Shown: positions 42,065-49,800 of the stretch, piece by piece
How positions within the stretch are numbered: position 1 is the first letter of the stretch
Layout of the letters: each line of letters begins with the position of its first letter
From: Rummeliibacillus stabekisii
Lineage (GTDB): Bacteria; Bacillota; Bacilli; Bacillales_A; Planococcaceae
DNA length: 64,000 nt
Assembly: GCF_007988965.1 (NCBI RefSeq)
Contig: NZ_BJVD01000001.1
Span: 1 to 64,000 of the forward strand
Reading direction: 5' to 3'
Position numbers and translations under genes: made by a program
The notes under the pieces: generated by a model
What the model saw: the letters and a program-made list of their open reading frames with translations, nothing else
Told to the model about the DNA's origin: nothing
Database searches by the model: none

Positions 42065-42903
42065 TTATTTCACCTCCTTTACACCAATATTCTTTCCATT
42101 ACTGCTAAATGTAATTGTGCCTTGTTCGTCTGTTCTGTAAATTTTAGCATGAACTTTTTTTAAGCGGTTGAGTGCCTCTGCTGTTGGATGATGATAACGG
42201 TTATCTGTACCCACGCTAATGGCAGCATATGTTGGATTTGCTTGTGATAAGATATTAGCATTTGTTGATTCTTTAGCACCGTGATGGCTAACTTTTAACA
42301 CATCCACTTTAGGAATCAAATGAACAGCCAACATATCTTTTTCAGCTCTTGTTTCCGCATCTCCTGTAAATAAAAATTTATTTGCGCCATATTGCATTAG
42401 TAGTACTGCACTCCAATCGTTTAGATCACTCTGTGCATATTCTTTTGTAGGACCAATGAATTGAAGCTTAGCATATTTTCTTCAACTGGTATTGATATAC
42501 CTTCTTTTGCTACATGTATTTTTAGTTGTTTTGCATTTACGGATTGTAGAAAGTTCCGATAAGCAATGGTTGTATGTGTTAAGCGAGGAGCAAAGACGGA
42601 TTTAACAGGAAAAGCTTCTATCACATCTGCTAAACCGCCAATATGGTCAGCGTCCGGGTGAGTTGAGATGACTGCATTCAATTATTTAACATTAAATTTT
42701 TTAAGATATTGTATAACATTTTCACCTTGTCCTTTCTCCTTGACCAATATCTAAAATAGATACCTTTACTTGTTCAGCGGAATCAAATTGATTGGGAGTT
42801 GTGTTCCTATTTATTGGTTGTTTTGTTAATTCTGATCACCCGGTAAGGACTAATAACCCTACTAGTAGAAAGTAGAGTTTGCGTTAATATTTTTTTGTCA
42901 TGT
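42065..42903 (-). pseudogene. Decayed ComEC-like MBL hydrolase lipoprotein gene
   Basis: Reading from 42903 on the minus strand: MTKKY, stop, then a signal peptide RKLYFLLVGLLVLTG whose lipobox Cys codon is TGA; later VKVSILDIGQG (the LDVGQGD motif), a frameshift, GENVIQYLKKFNVK, TAA where Gln is expected, LNAVISTHPDADHIGGLADVI (HxDxDH zinc motif), a second frameshift around 42480, then KLQFIGPTKEYAQSDLNDW, MQYGANKFLFTGDAE, VLKVSHHGAKES and the end at 42065. At least three nonsense codons and two frameshifts. Extracellular hydrolase of the DNA-uptake protein ComEC C-terminal type, now inactive. Confidence 0.85.
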
Positions 42904-42944
42904 TTTATTTCCTTCTTCCTTTTTTCTTTAATGAAACAACTAAA

Positions 42945-42975
42945 AAAGAGCAAAACATATGTTTGCTCTTTATAA
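42945..42975 (-). terminator. Terminator of tatA
   Basis: AAAGAGCAAACATATGTTTTGCTCTTT on the minus strand forms a stem with T-rich tail. Confidence 0.78.
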
Positions 42976-42976
42976 C

Positions 42977-43174
42977 TTAATTGAGTTTATTTTCATCGTC
43001 TGTTTTTTTGGTGACAGTAACTTCATCTCGCAAATCTTGGGTTGAATTTTTAAATTCTCGAATAGTATCACCAGCTGCTTTGCCGATTTGAGGTAATTTG
43101 GAAGGTCCGAATACAATCAATGCAATAATAAGAATAACGATTAATCCGGGCACACCGATACTAGCTAGTCCCAT
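42977..43174 (-). CDS. tatA: Twin-arginine translocase subunit TatA
   Basis: 65 residues: short N-terminal membrane helix ([16 protein letters not shown]), the hinge [14 protein letters not shown], an amphipathic helix ([16 protein letters not shown]) and a charged tail. TatA oligomers form the export path for folded, cofactor-bearing proteins carrying twin-Arg signals. AGGAGGG before the ATG. No tatC is adjacent, so it must pair with TatC encoded elsewhere. Confidence 0.92.
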   Translation of the reverse strand: MGLASIGVPGLIVILIIALIVFGPSKLPQIGKAAGDTIREFKNSTQDLRDEVTVTKKTDDENKLN

Positions 43175-43265
43175 AAGAAACCCTCCTATTAATATAAAAT
43201 TGCTATTGCTTGCTTTTAGTATACCCTCAAACGACAGATATGAAACACACAGCTAGAAAAATGTT

Positions 43266-43781
43266 TTATTGAATTTGTTGTAACTCATGTTCAATTCTTT
43301 TTTTCTCTTCTATTAATGCGTCTGCAGGCAACATAGCTTCATAACGCATATCCACATACTTTTGCTGGATTGCCATATATTCTGATTGTATCTTCTCGAT
43401 TGCTATATGAATGTCATTAATTAATGGAGCTATTTTTTCTTTGTCTTCTTCAAGCATAATATATTCGTCATTATTTAACATCACTTCTACTTTAAAGCGT
43501 TCATTTTCAATAGAAAGGTTAAAAAACAATTCAGCAAGATGATGTTTAAAATGTTTTTGATACGCTTTTTTTATTGGACTGCTTTCAGGCAAATCCTGAA
43601 ATAACTTTCCGATAGTTGCCCTGTTTTCAAATATCTCATCATAATCAATTAAACCAATCTTCTTTAGAAAACGAGTGAATTCAATATCAAACTTAGATTG
43701 AATAACCCTTAATTCTGCATCTAAATACTTTAACTTGTCTTCATTGCGCAGCATTCTTTTACGCAGTTCACTTTGTTTCAT
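43266..43781 (-). CDS. Hypothetical coiled-coil protein (171 aa)
   Basis: 171 residues, wholly helical and charged, with heptad-like stretches at both ends (SELRKRMLRNEDKLKYLDAE and EIQKIQSEYMAIQQKYVDM-like, ending IEEKKRIEHELQQIQ). No membrane segment or catalytic motif seen. AAAGGAGG precedes the ATG. I do not recognise the family. Confidence 0.7.
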   Translation of the reverse strand: MKQSELRKRMLRNEDKLKYLDAELRVIQSKFDIEFTRFLKKIGLIDYDEIFENRATIGKLFQDLPESSPIKKAYQKHFKHHLAELFFNLSIENERFKVEVMLNNDEYIMLEEDKEKIAPLINDIHIAIEKIQSEYMAIQQKYVDMRYEAMLPADALIEEKKRIEHELQQIQ

Positions 43782-43926
43782 AGATATGCCTCCTTTTCCA
43801 CAATACTATCATATCAGATATAGCCATATGCACCGAAGGTTTTGAAAAAAAGAATATCGGAAAAATACTCATAAGAATAATGAAAGATGGAAATAGCTGA
43901 TAAAAAGCTAAGAAGAAGGTGATGTG

Positions 43927-44334
43927 ATGAAGTGGTTAAAATGGGGCAGTATGTGTTGTATTTTGATGCTTTTTGGTTGTATGGCGCCCAATCATTCCGT
44001 CCAAACAGGCGCCGTTGACAAAACTGGAACATTACAATTAGTAAAATCTATACGCGATGAGGAACTATATCAAAAAGGGAAAGAACTATTTGATAATGGA
44101 GGAAGTATAAAGATATCAGAAAAGGAATTGGCAAATTTAAAACCATACTACATTCAATTTAGAGATGATAATCAAAATGCAGTAGTGAGTAATTACTCCG
44201 TATGGATAGATAGAAAAAAAGACCGCGTATTTTTTACAGACTATCAGCGTCCATATTCTTATTATCAGGTAGAAGATGAAGATAAAGAATTTCTTGCAAA
44301 GCTACTCTCAAAAACTGATCTAGCTAAGGAATGA
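43927..44334 (+). CDS. Putative lipoprotein (135 aa)
   Basis: Signal peptide WLKWGSMCCILMLFGCMAPN with lipobox LFGC, Cys ~17. The mature part has SIRDEELYQKGKELFDNGGS and YSVWIDRKKDRVFFTDYQRP, a small alpha/beta domain that I do not recognise. ATG 43927 lies after AAGGTGATGTG; GTG 43924 is inside the likely site. Confidence 0.68.
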   Translation: MKWLKWGSMCCILMLFGCMAPNHSVQTGAVDKTGTLQLVKSIRDEELYQKGKELFDNGGSIKISEKELANLKPYYIQFRDDNQNAVVSNYSVWIDRKKDRVFFTDYQRPYSYYQVEDEDKEFLAKLLSKTDLAKE

Positions 44335-44368
44335 TATACTAGTAAGAAAAAGTGGAGTGTAGAAAAAG

Positions 44369-44521
44369 ATGTGGATTTGGTATGTGGTTAGTTTAGTTAT
44401 CAGTTTATTTGTGACTTTTATTATTTTCAAAATAACGCATGTCGTATTGTTTGTTTTCCCCCCGTTGGCTGTCATTCTTGTTCACTTATACTACAAGAGA
44501 AAACCTGACAAAGGTAAGTAG
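44369..44521 (+). CDS. Small two-span membrane protein (50 aa)
   Basis: 50 residues: WIWYVVSLVISLFVTFIIF and VVLFVFPPLAVILVHLYY form two helices, ending KRKPDKGK. The ATG is 35 bases after the lipoprotein stop and preceded by GTGGAG, so the two may share a transcript. Too short for most callers. Function unknown. Confidence 0.6.
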   Translation: MWIWYVVSLVISLFVTFIIFKITHVVLFVFPPLAVILVHLYYKRKPDKGK

Positions 44522-44546
44522 ATAACACAATTTATACTATTTATTA

Positions 44547-44575
44547 AGGCTCAAATAAAAATTTGAGCCTATTTA
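44547..44575 (+). terminator. Terminator after the small membrane protein gene
   Basis: AGGCTCAAAT, AAAA, ATTTGAGCCT and a T-rich tail. Confidence 0.82.
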
Positions 44576-44699
44576 TGTGAAAAGAAATCGAAGTAATACT
44601 TGATAATAATTTAAATAGAAAAAATATTTATATTTATTAAAAAATAGCTAATTAATCTGTTAAAATTATATAAGTAAATACAATATATGGAGGAAAAAA

Positions 44700-45038
44700 G
44701 TGAAACAGAAGAGTTGGTTAATTATAGCTATCACTATCGCCATTGAGGCAGCCATTACATTCTTTGCAGCTACGAAATTTTCTGTACGTTTCATCGAAGT
44801 GATGTTTTTTATAGGCTTGGGATGTACTATTATCATCTACTATTTTTCTAGCAGTGGGGGTAGGGCTTCTGAAATTCGTTCAACTCAATTGCGAGGTGAG
44901 ACGGGCTATATTCAAAAAAGTGAGCCTTTTGTGTTCAAAAGAGGTCCCGTTTTTAATGCTTCTATTTTATATTTATTGATTGGGTTACTATTATTTATTT
45001 TGCTTGTTTCGGGTGTAATTCCTCCAGCTAGGAATTAA
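44700..45038 (+). CDS. Membrane protein of unknown function (112 aa)
   Basis: 112 residues with three helices: WLIIAITIAIEAAITFFAA, VMFFIGLGCTIIIYYF and ASILYLLIGLLLFILLVSGVI; between the second and third is a soluble loop (SSSGGRASEIRSTQLRGETG). GTG start after ATGGAGGAA. I do not recognise the family with confidence. Confidence 0.7.
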   Translation: MKQKSWLIIAITIAIEAAITFFAATKFSVRFIEVMFFIGLGCTIIIYYFSSSGGRASEIRSTQLRGETGYIQKSEPFVFKRGPVFNASILYLLIGLLLFILLVSGVIPPARN

Positions 45039-45079
45039 TAATCTAGGAAGAACCGAAACATAGTTAAGGAGAGTTTAAA

Positions 45080-45841
45080 GTGAATGAAGAGAACGAATAT
45101 ACGAAAATAAATTCGAAAATGTGGAATGATTGGGCTTCTTCGGGGGGCGAGTGGTCATTGTCAATTAGCCACGATGATTATGTAAAAGCAACTAAAGGGA
45201 TATTCGAAATGTATCTCACTCCATGTCAATCTGTTCCTAAAGAGTGGTTTATCCCTTTAGAGGGTGCTAAAGTCTTGGGGCTTGCAAGTGGAGGAGGTCA
45301 ACAATGTCCTATTTTCGCTGCTCAGAAAGCAGATATTACAGTTTTTGATTATTCGGATAATCAGCTTGAGTTAGATAAAGAAGTTGCGAAAAGAGAAGAG
45401 TATACAATAAATATTATCAAAGGAGACATGGCTAAACATCTACCGTTTGAAGATGAGTATTTCGATATGATATTTCACCCCGTCTCTAATTGTTTCGTTC
45501 AAGATGTGGAACACGTGTGGCGAGAGTGCTATAGAATTCTAAAAAAAGGTGGTGTTCTACTCTCTGGTTTTGCAAACCCTGCCCTCTATTTATTTGGTGA
45601 GGGAGTGGATGAACTGAAAGTAGTACATAAACTACCTTATAATGGGTTAGAAAATAATGAAGAGAATCATGAGGATTTAAGAAAAAATGGCGGTATACAA
45701 TTTAGTCATTCATTAGAATCTCAAATCGGTGGTCAAATCAAAGCTGGATTTCAGTTAAAAGATCTTTATGAGGATTATCATCATAAAGGAACATTAACAC
45801 AATATATGCCGTGTTATATTGCTACTAAAGCTATTAAGTAA
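45080..45841 (+). CDS. Class I SAM-dependent methyltransferase
   Basis: 253 residues, Rossmann-like methyltransferase. Motif I is GAKVLGLASGGGQQCPIFA (~65-83), the acidic residue after strand 2 is in TVFDYSDNQL, and EDEYFDMIFHPVSNCFVQD with ILKKGGVLLSGFANP gives the later strands. Resembles the ubiquinone/menaquinone-type small-molecule methyltransferases; substrate unknown. GTG start after GGAGAG. Confidence 0.88.
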   Translation: MNEENEYTKINSKMWNDWASSGGEWSLSISHDDYVKATKGIFEMYLTPCQSVPKEWFIPLEGAKVLGLASGGGQQCPIFAAQKADITVFDYSDNQLELDKEVAKREEYTINIIKGDMAKHLPFEDEYFDMIFHPVSNCFVQDVEHVWRECYRILKKGGVLLSGFANPALYLFGEGVDELKVVHKLPYNGLENNEENHEDLRKNGGIQFSHSLESQIGGQIKAGFQLKDLYEDYHHKGTLTQYMPCYIATKAIK

Positions 45842-45927
45842 TATATCATAAGGATAGGGCGCTCGTTTGATGGCGTATTGAAAACAATGATGGTATTGAT
45901 CAGATTGTAGAGGGAGGGGAGAGGGCT

Positions 45928-46572
45928 TTGATTAAAAATCAAATTGAATATTATGAAGAGGCATCAAGGTGTTTTAATCCACTAAAACACTTTCAAATGC
46001 GTACTCAGGAAATGGAGAATAAATCGAATTATGGAGTGAGAACTGCTTCAAAGTGGAATGAAATTGTAGGGCAGTATCTAAAGGATGAGATTTACCCGGT
46101 AGTCCATCCAATTGGACAAGAGACATTCTCATTGTATGCAGTGTTTCCAACAGGAATATTTGAATATGCCTTAGATATAGATGGTGCTACTGCGCTTATA
46201 AAAAAAGAAGGTATCAACCCAACAATTTTTAATCCAACTCAAATTATTGCCTCGGTTGACGAAGGGAATATAAATAAAGATTTGAATAACATAAAAACGA
46301 ATCATAAAAATCCTGTCATGATACTTCAAAGTCAGCGTTTAATGGGGAATATGCCTCATTGTATCAATGGTAATCATCGTATTTTTGAAGCTCATCGAAA
46401 TAATGAAAAGTCCATTGAAGTGTACCATTTTAAAGACCTAGAATTTGTCCCATTTTTCTATGATGATCTAAGCAAGGCGATGTACTATTTGGAAATGGAT
46501 TTTAATAATGTAATCAATGATAAAAGAGATTTTTTGAAAGATCCCTATGGTGCTTTTGCAGATGCTTTTTAA
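45928..46572 (+). CDS. ParB-like/sulfiredoxin-like domain protein, function unknown
   Basis: 214 residues. The N-terminal half is unfamiliar; the C-terminal half contains INPTIFNPTQIIASVDEG, MILQSQRLMGNMPHCINGNHRIFEAHR and EVYHFKDLEFVPFF. The core NGNHRIFEAHRNN recalls the D/NGxHR motif of ParB/sulfiredoxin folds, which bind nucleotides. TTG start after GAGGGAGGGG. It lies between a methyltransferase and a P-loop kinase gene. Confidence 0.5.
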   Translation: MIKNQIEYYEEASRCFNPLKHFQMRTQEMENKSNYGVRTASKWNEIVGQYLKDEIYPVVHPIGQETFSLYAVFPTGIFEYALDIDGATALIKKEGINPTIFNPTQIIASVDEGNINKDLNNIKTNHKNPVMILQSQRLMGNMPHCINGNHRIFEAHRNNEKSIEVYHFKDLEFVPFFYDDLSKAMYYLEMDFNNVINDKRDFLKDPYGAFADAF

Positions 46573-46637
46573 GATTAGATTTGGTGGATTTCAGAAGTAT
46601 TAAGCAAATGAGTAATTGATATAAAAAAATATAAGAA

Positions 46638-47171
46638 ATGGTGTTGAACAATGTTTTTATTCAAATGTCTGGCTTCCCTGGCTCGGGTAAGTCCACACTA
46701 TCTCGACAAATTGCTAAGAGAACAGGTGCAGTTATAATAGACCATGACATTGTAAAATCTGCATTATTACATTCGATAGAGAATATTCCGGTTGATGTCA
46801 AAACAGGTAAGATATCATACAATATTGATTGGTCTTTAATTGAATTTCATTTATCTCAAGGCCAAAATGTAATATTTGATAGTCCCTGCCTTTATAAAGA
46901 AATAGTTGATAAAGGAATAGGTTTGTCTAAAAAGTATAGTGTGAAATATAAATACATTGAGTGCTACCTTAATAACTTTAATGAAATAAATTATAGATTA
47001 ATAAAACGAGAAAGCATGACAAGTCAAATAAGAGAGATACGTTCTGAAGAGGCTTTTAAAAAAACCTTAGAAAGTAGCAAAAAGCCAACTGATTATGAAT
47101 ACTTGGTTGTTGATACTGGTAAAACTATGGACAGCTATATGGATAAGGTTATGAATTATATTAACGAATGA
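46638..47171 (+). CDS. P-loop ATP-binding protein (AAA_33-type kinase)
   Basis: 177 residues. Walker A in MSGFPGSGKSTLSRQI (~10-25), IIDHDIVKSAL after strand 2, NVIFDSPCLYKEI (Walker B-like Asp) and lid residues in RLIKRESMTSQIREIR. Layout fits small phosphotransferases related to zeta toxin, chloramphenicol phosphotransferase or nucleotide kinases. No antitoxin-like partner. No strong ribosome binding site precedes ATG 46638, so the exact start is uncertain. Confidence 0.78.
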   Translation: MVLNNVFIQMSGFPGSGKSTLSRQIAKRTGAVIIDHDIVKSALLHSIENIPVDVKTGKISYNIDWSLIEFHLSQGQNVIFDSPCLYKEIVDKGIGLSKKYSVKYKYIECYLNNFNEINYRLIKRESMTSQIREIRSEEAFKKTLESSKKPTDYEYLVVDTGKTMDSYMDKVMNYINE

Positions 47172-47299
47172 ATTATATTCTTTCTTTGTATAATAGAAGT
47201 GATAATTTATTCAAAAAGTTCTAGAGCATATTTATTATGAAGAAGATATTTTTGGGGCTGTCAATCTAATGATAACAAAAGTGTAATAGAAAACAGAAA

Positions 47300-47322
47300 A
47301 GCATTCATATGAATGCTCTTTT
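47300..47322 (-). terminator. Terminator of the Rrf2 gene
   Basis: AGCATTCATATGAATGCT is an 18-base palindrome just past the stop, with T-rich flank on the minus strand. Confidence 0.65.
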
Positions 47323-47764
47323 AACAGATATTTTCTTTATCATTGATATCCTTCACTACATCCTCTAAAGTAAGACTATTTAATACCTTCTCCATTGCTG
47401 ATTGGGCTTTTATAAATAAAGGTTCAATTGTACTCTGGATGTTCTTTCCTACTGGACATTCGGGATTTGGATTGTCATGTATAGAAAACAGCTCTTTTTC
47501 CTGAACCACATTCACTGCTTTATAAACATCAAACAGTGTAATGGCAGATAGATCCTTTGCGAGTTCGGCTCCTGCTATGCCAGGTTGGACATTTACCAAC
47601 CCTGCGGTTTTAAGCATGCCCATAATTTTTCGGATGACAGCTGGATTTGTATTTACACTACCTGCTAAGAATTCTGAAGTACTTCTCTCATTTTTATTGA
47701 TTGCAATAAGAGCTAATATATGAATGCCTACTGAAAATCGACTACTAATGGACAATATTTTCAC
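47321..47764 (-). CDS. Rrf2 family transcriptional regulator (YwnA-like)
   Basis: 147 residues. Winged helix: SSRFSVGIHILALIAINK, TSEFLAGSVNTNPAVIRKI, MLKTAGLVNVQPGIAGAEL; then a dimer helix. Only one Cys in the ECPVGK segment plus a C-terminal one, so it lacks the three-Cys iron-sulfur cluster site of NsrR/IscR and should be a plain repressor like YwnA. Divergent from a YwnB-like gene, as in Bacillus subtilis, and likely controls it through palindromes in the shared region. Confidence 0.88.
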   Translation of the reverse strand: MKILSISSRFSVGIHILALIAINKNERSTSEFLAGSVNTNPAVIRKIMGMLKTAGLVNVQPGIAGAELAKDLSAITLFDVYKAVNVVQEKELFSIHDNPNPECPVGKNIQSTIEPLFIKAQSAMEKVLNSLTLEDVVKDINDKENIC

Positions 47765-47860
47765 CCTTTACTTATAGATGTACCACAATAATACACCTGT
47801 AATTCTTTTTATTACAAGTATATTAAAAATAAATGAACGGTTAGAAAGAAAATAAAAGTG

Positions 47861-47914
47861 TTGACATACGTTTTAAATGTAATTATTATGGTTACAAGTA
47901 ACTGTGGTGGTTAC
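47861..47914. promoter_or_regulatory. Promoter and operator candidates of the ywnB-like gene
   Basis: Promoter TTGACA, 17 bases, TATTAT (47861-47889). Two palindromes overlap or follow it: TGTAA, 9 bases, TTACA (47878-47896) and GTAAC, 7 bases, GTTAC (47898-47914). A bound Rrf2 protein here would cover the -10 region. Confidence 0.65.
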
Positions 47915-47938
47915 ATTTTATATATGGAGGTACTTAAA

Positions 47939-48577
47939 ATGAAAATTGGTATTATTGGTGCAAATGGTAAAGCTGGAAGCCTTATTTTAAAAGAAGCTAT
48001 TAGTCGTGGACATGAAGTGACTGCTATTATAAGAAACGCTTCAAAAATTGGTGACAAGAACATTGAGGTTCTGGAGAAAACTATATTTGACCTTACATCT
48101 AATGATTTAAAAAACTTTGAAGTAGTTGTTAACGCATTCGGTGCGGCTCTTGGAGAAGAACAAGCCCATGTGGATGCTGGACATGCATTAATTGAGGCAC
48201 TAAAAGGCACTGATACAAGAGCAATTATTGTAGGGGGAGCTGGTAGTCTTTATGTAGACGAAAACAAAACAGTTACAGTAATGGAAACACCTGATTTTCC
48301 TGAGATATTTAAACCAACTGCAAAAGGACAAGGACGAAATTTACAAGAATTAAAGGAAACTTCTAATATTAAATGGACATTTATTAGTCCTTCAGCAGTG
48401 TTTGATGCGGAAGGAAAAAGAACTGGTTCATATAAATCTGGAGAAGATCATCTCTTAGTTAATTCAAAAGGGGAAAGCTATATCAGCTATGCTGACTATG
48501 CTATAGCAGTATTGGATGAGATTGAAGACCCTCAACATATAAATGAACGGTTTACAGTTGTTGGAGAAGCAGAATAA
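47939..48577 (+). CDS. NAD(P)-binding protein, YwnB-like
   Basis: 212 residues. Atypical short-chain dehydrogenase: IGIIGANGKAGSLILKEA (GxxGxxG nucleotide loop), GHEVTAIIRNASK, DVVVNAFGA-like strand (EVVVNAFGAAL) and ALIEALKGTDTRAIIVGGAGSLYV. Probably binds NADPH without the classic YxxxK site. ATG 47939 after ATGGAGG. Controlled by the divergent Rrf2 regulator. Confidence 0.88.
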   Translation: MKIGIIGANGKAGSLILKEAISRGHEVTAIIRNASKIGDKNIEVLEKTIFDLTSNDLKNFEVVVNAFGAALGEEQAHVDAGHALIEALKGTDTRAIIVGGAGSLYVDENKTVTVMETPDFPEIFKPTAKGQGRNLQELKETSNIKWTFISPSAVFDAEGKRTGSYKSGEDHLLVNSKGESYISYADYAIAVLDEIEDPQHINERFTVVGEAE

Positions 48578-48620
48578 TATCGACAAATGGATTTATCTAC
48601 ACCCTCTAGCTTCTATTAAA

Positions 48621-48652
48621 AAGAGCATTGAATTTACTTCAATGCTCTTCTT
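48621..48652. terminator. Bidirectional terminator
   Basis: AAGAGCATTGAA, five-base loop, TTCAATGCTCTT, between the YwnB-like gene and the convergent transporter gene. Confidence 0.88.
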
Positions 48653-48704
48653 TAATGTAATAAAGCTATTAAATTATTATTAAAAACAGTAGCATCTCTT
48701 TGTA

Positions 48705-49625
48705 CTAAGCCTCATCCGCATCGGCAATACCAAGAATAATAATACCAATCATTACAATAGCGATTACAAAGTAATGCTTTGGTGATAGTTTCTCTTTTAA
48801 GAAAATACGAGACAAAATGACAGAGAAAATACTGTAAGAAGCAATAAGAGGTGCGGCAATGATTGCGTATGATCCCATTGCATAGACATAGAAGAATTGG
48901 CCGGTTGTTTCTAAAATGGCAGCCAAACCTTTATCTCGCTCTTTAAATACATTAAATGATTCTTTTTTAATTAACTTTAAGTACATATACACGAAAACCG
49001 CACAAATAAAGAATGTATATTCATATGCTAACAAAGCTGTATCTTCTGACATTATTTTTAATTCATCCAGATAAATACCATCCGCAAATGTGCCGGCCCC
49101 ATCTAATAGCGCATAAATAATTGGGAATGACACAGCCATAAAACCAAGCTGATATTTTTTATCTACTTTCACTTGATTCAGGCGCATCATTTTATCTTCC
49201 TCATGTTTTTCGACTACTGCAATACCAATAACACCTATAGTAATTACAATAACACCCAAAATATGAATCATATCAATGTCCTGTTGGAAGAATATAAACA
49301 GTAAAATGGCTGTAATGGCACCAGAAGAGTTTTGAACTGGTGATGAAATCGATAGTTCAAGATAACGCAATCCTACATAGCCAACAGTCATTGAGACGAT
49401 ATAGAAGAAAGAGACAGGCAAATATTTAACCATATCAAACAGATGGAAGTCTATATCTTTATAAAGATAAAAGATGGTTGCATGGATACCCATAACAAGA
49501 CCGACCATTACAACAATTTTCAAATGGCTGAATCGATCTTCGCTATTGGATCCTTTTTTATAAAATAAATCTGCTCCTCCCCATGCTAGAGCAGTCAAGA
49601 TTGAAAATAAAAACCACATATACAA
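48705..49625 (-). CDS. EamA/DMT family transporter
   Basis: 306 residues with ten membrane helices in two EamA halves (first WFLFSILTALAWGGADLFYKKGS; second QLGFMAVSFPIIYALLDGAGT). Drug/metabolite exporter family; substrate unknown. The loop between halves is charged (VEKHEEDKMMRLNQVKVDKK). ATG after AAGGAGCC. Confidence 0.88.
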   Translation of the reverse strand: MYMWFLFSILTALAWGGADLFYKKGSNSEDRFSHLKIVVMVGLVMGIHATIFYLYKDIDFHLFDMVKYLPVSFFYIVSMTVGYVGLRYLELSISSPVQNSSGAITAILLFIFFQQDIDMIHILGVIVITIGVIGIAVVEKHEEDKMMRLNQVKVDKKYQLGFMAVSFPIIYALLDGAGTFADGIYLDELKIMSEDTALLAYEYTFFICAVFVYMYLKLIKKESFNVFKERDKGLAAILETTGQFFYVYAMGSYAIIAAPLIASYSIFSVILSRIFLKEKLSPKHYFVIAIVMIGIIILGIADADEA

Positions 49626-49800
49626 TTGGCTCCTTCTTTTTTTATATAACTTTAATATTATACGGGGAATTATAGAATCTGAAAAGAAATTTTTTGTTTC
49701 GTAAGGCTAAATGATTGGAATTATTCATTTTATGAAACCTCCAAGCTAAACGCTAGACATGTTACAATAGGGGTAATATTAAGTATAAAAAGGAGCCGAC

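Noticed and set aside
42065-42397. Stand-alone 110-aa MBL protein
   Set aside because: It lacks the HxHxDH half, which lies upstream in another frame; it is the 3' piece of a pseudogene.
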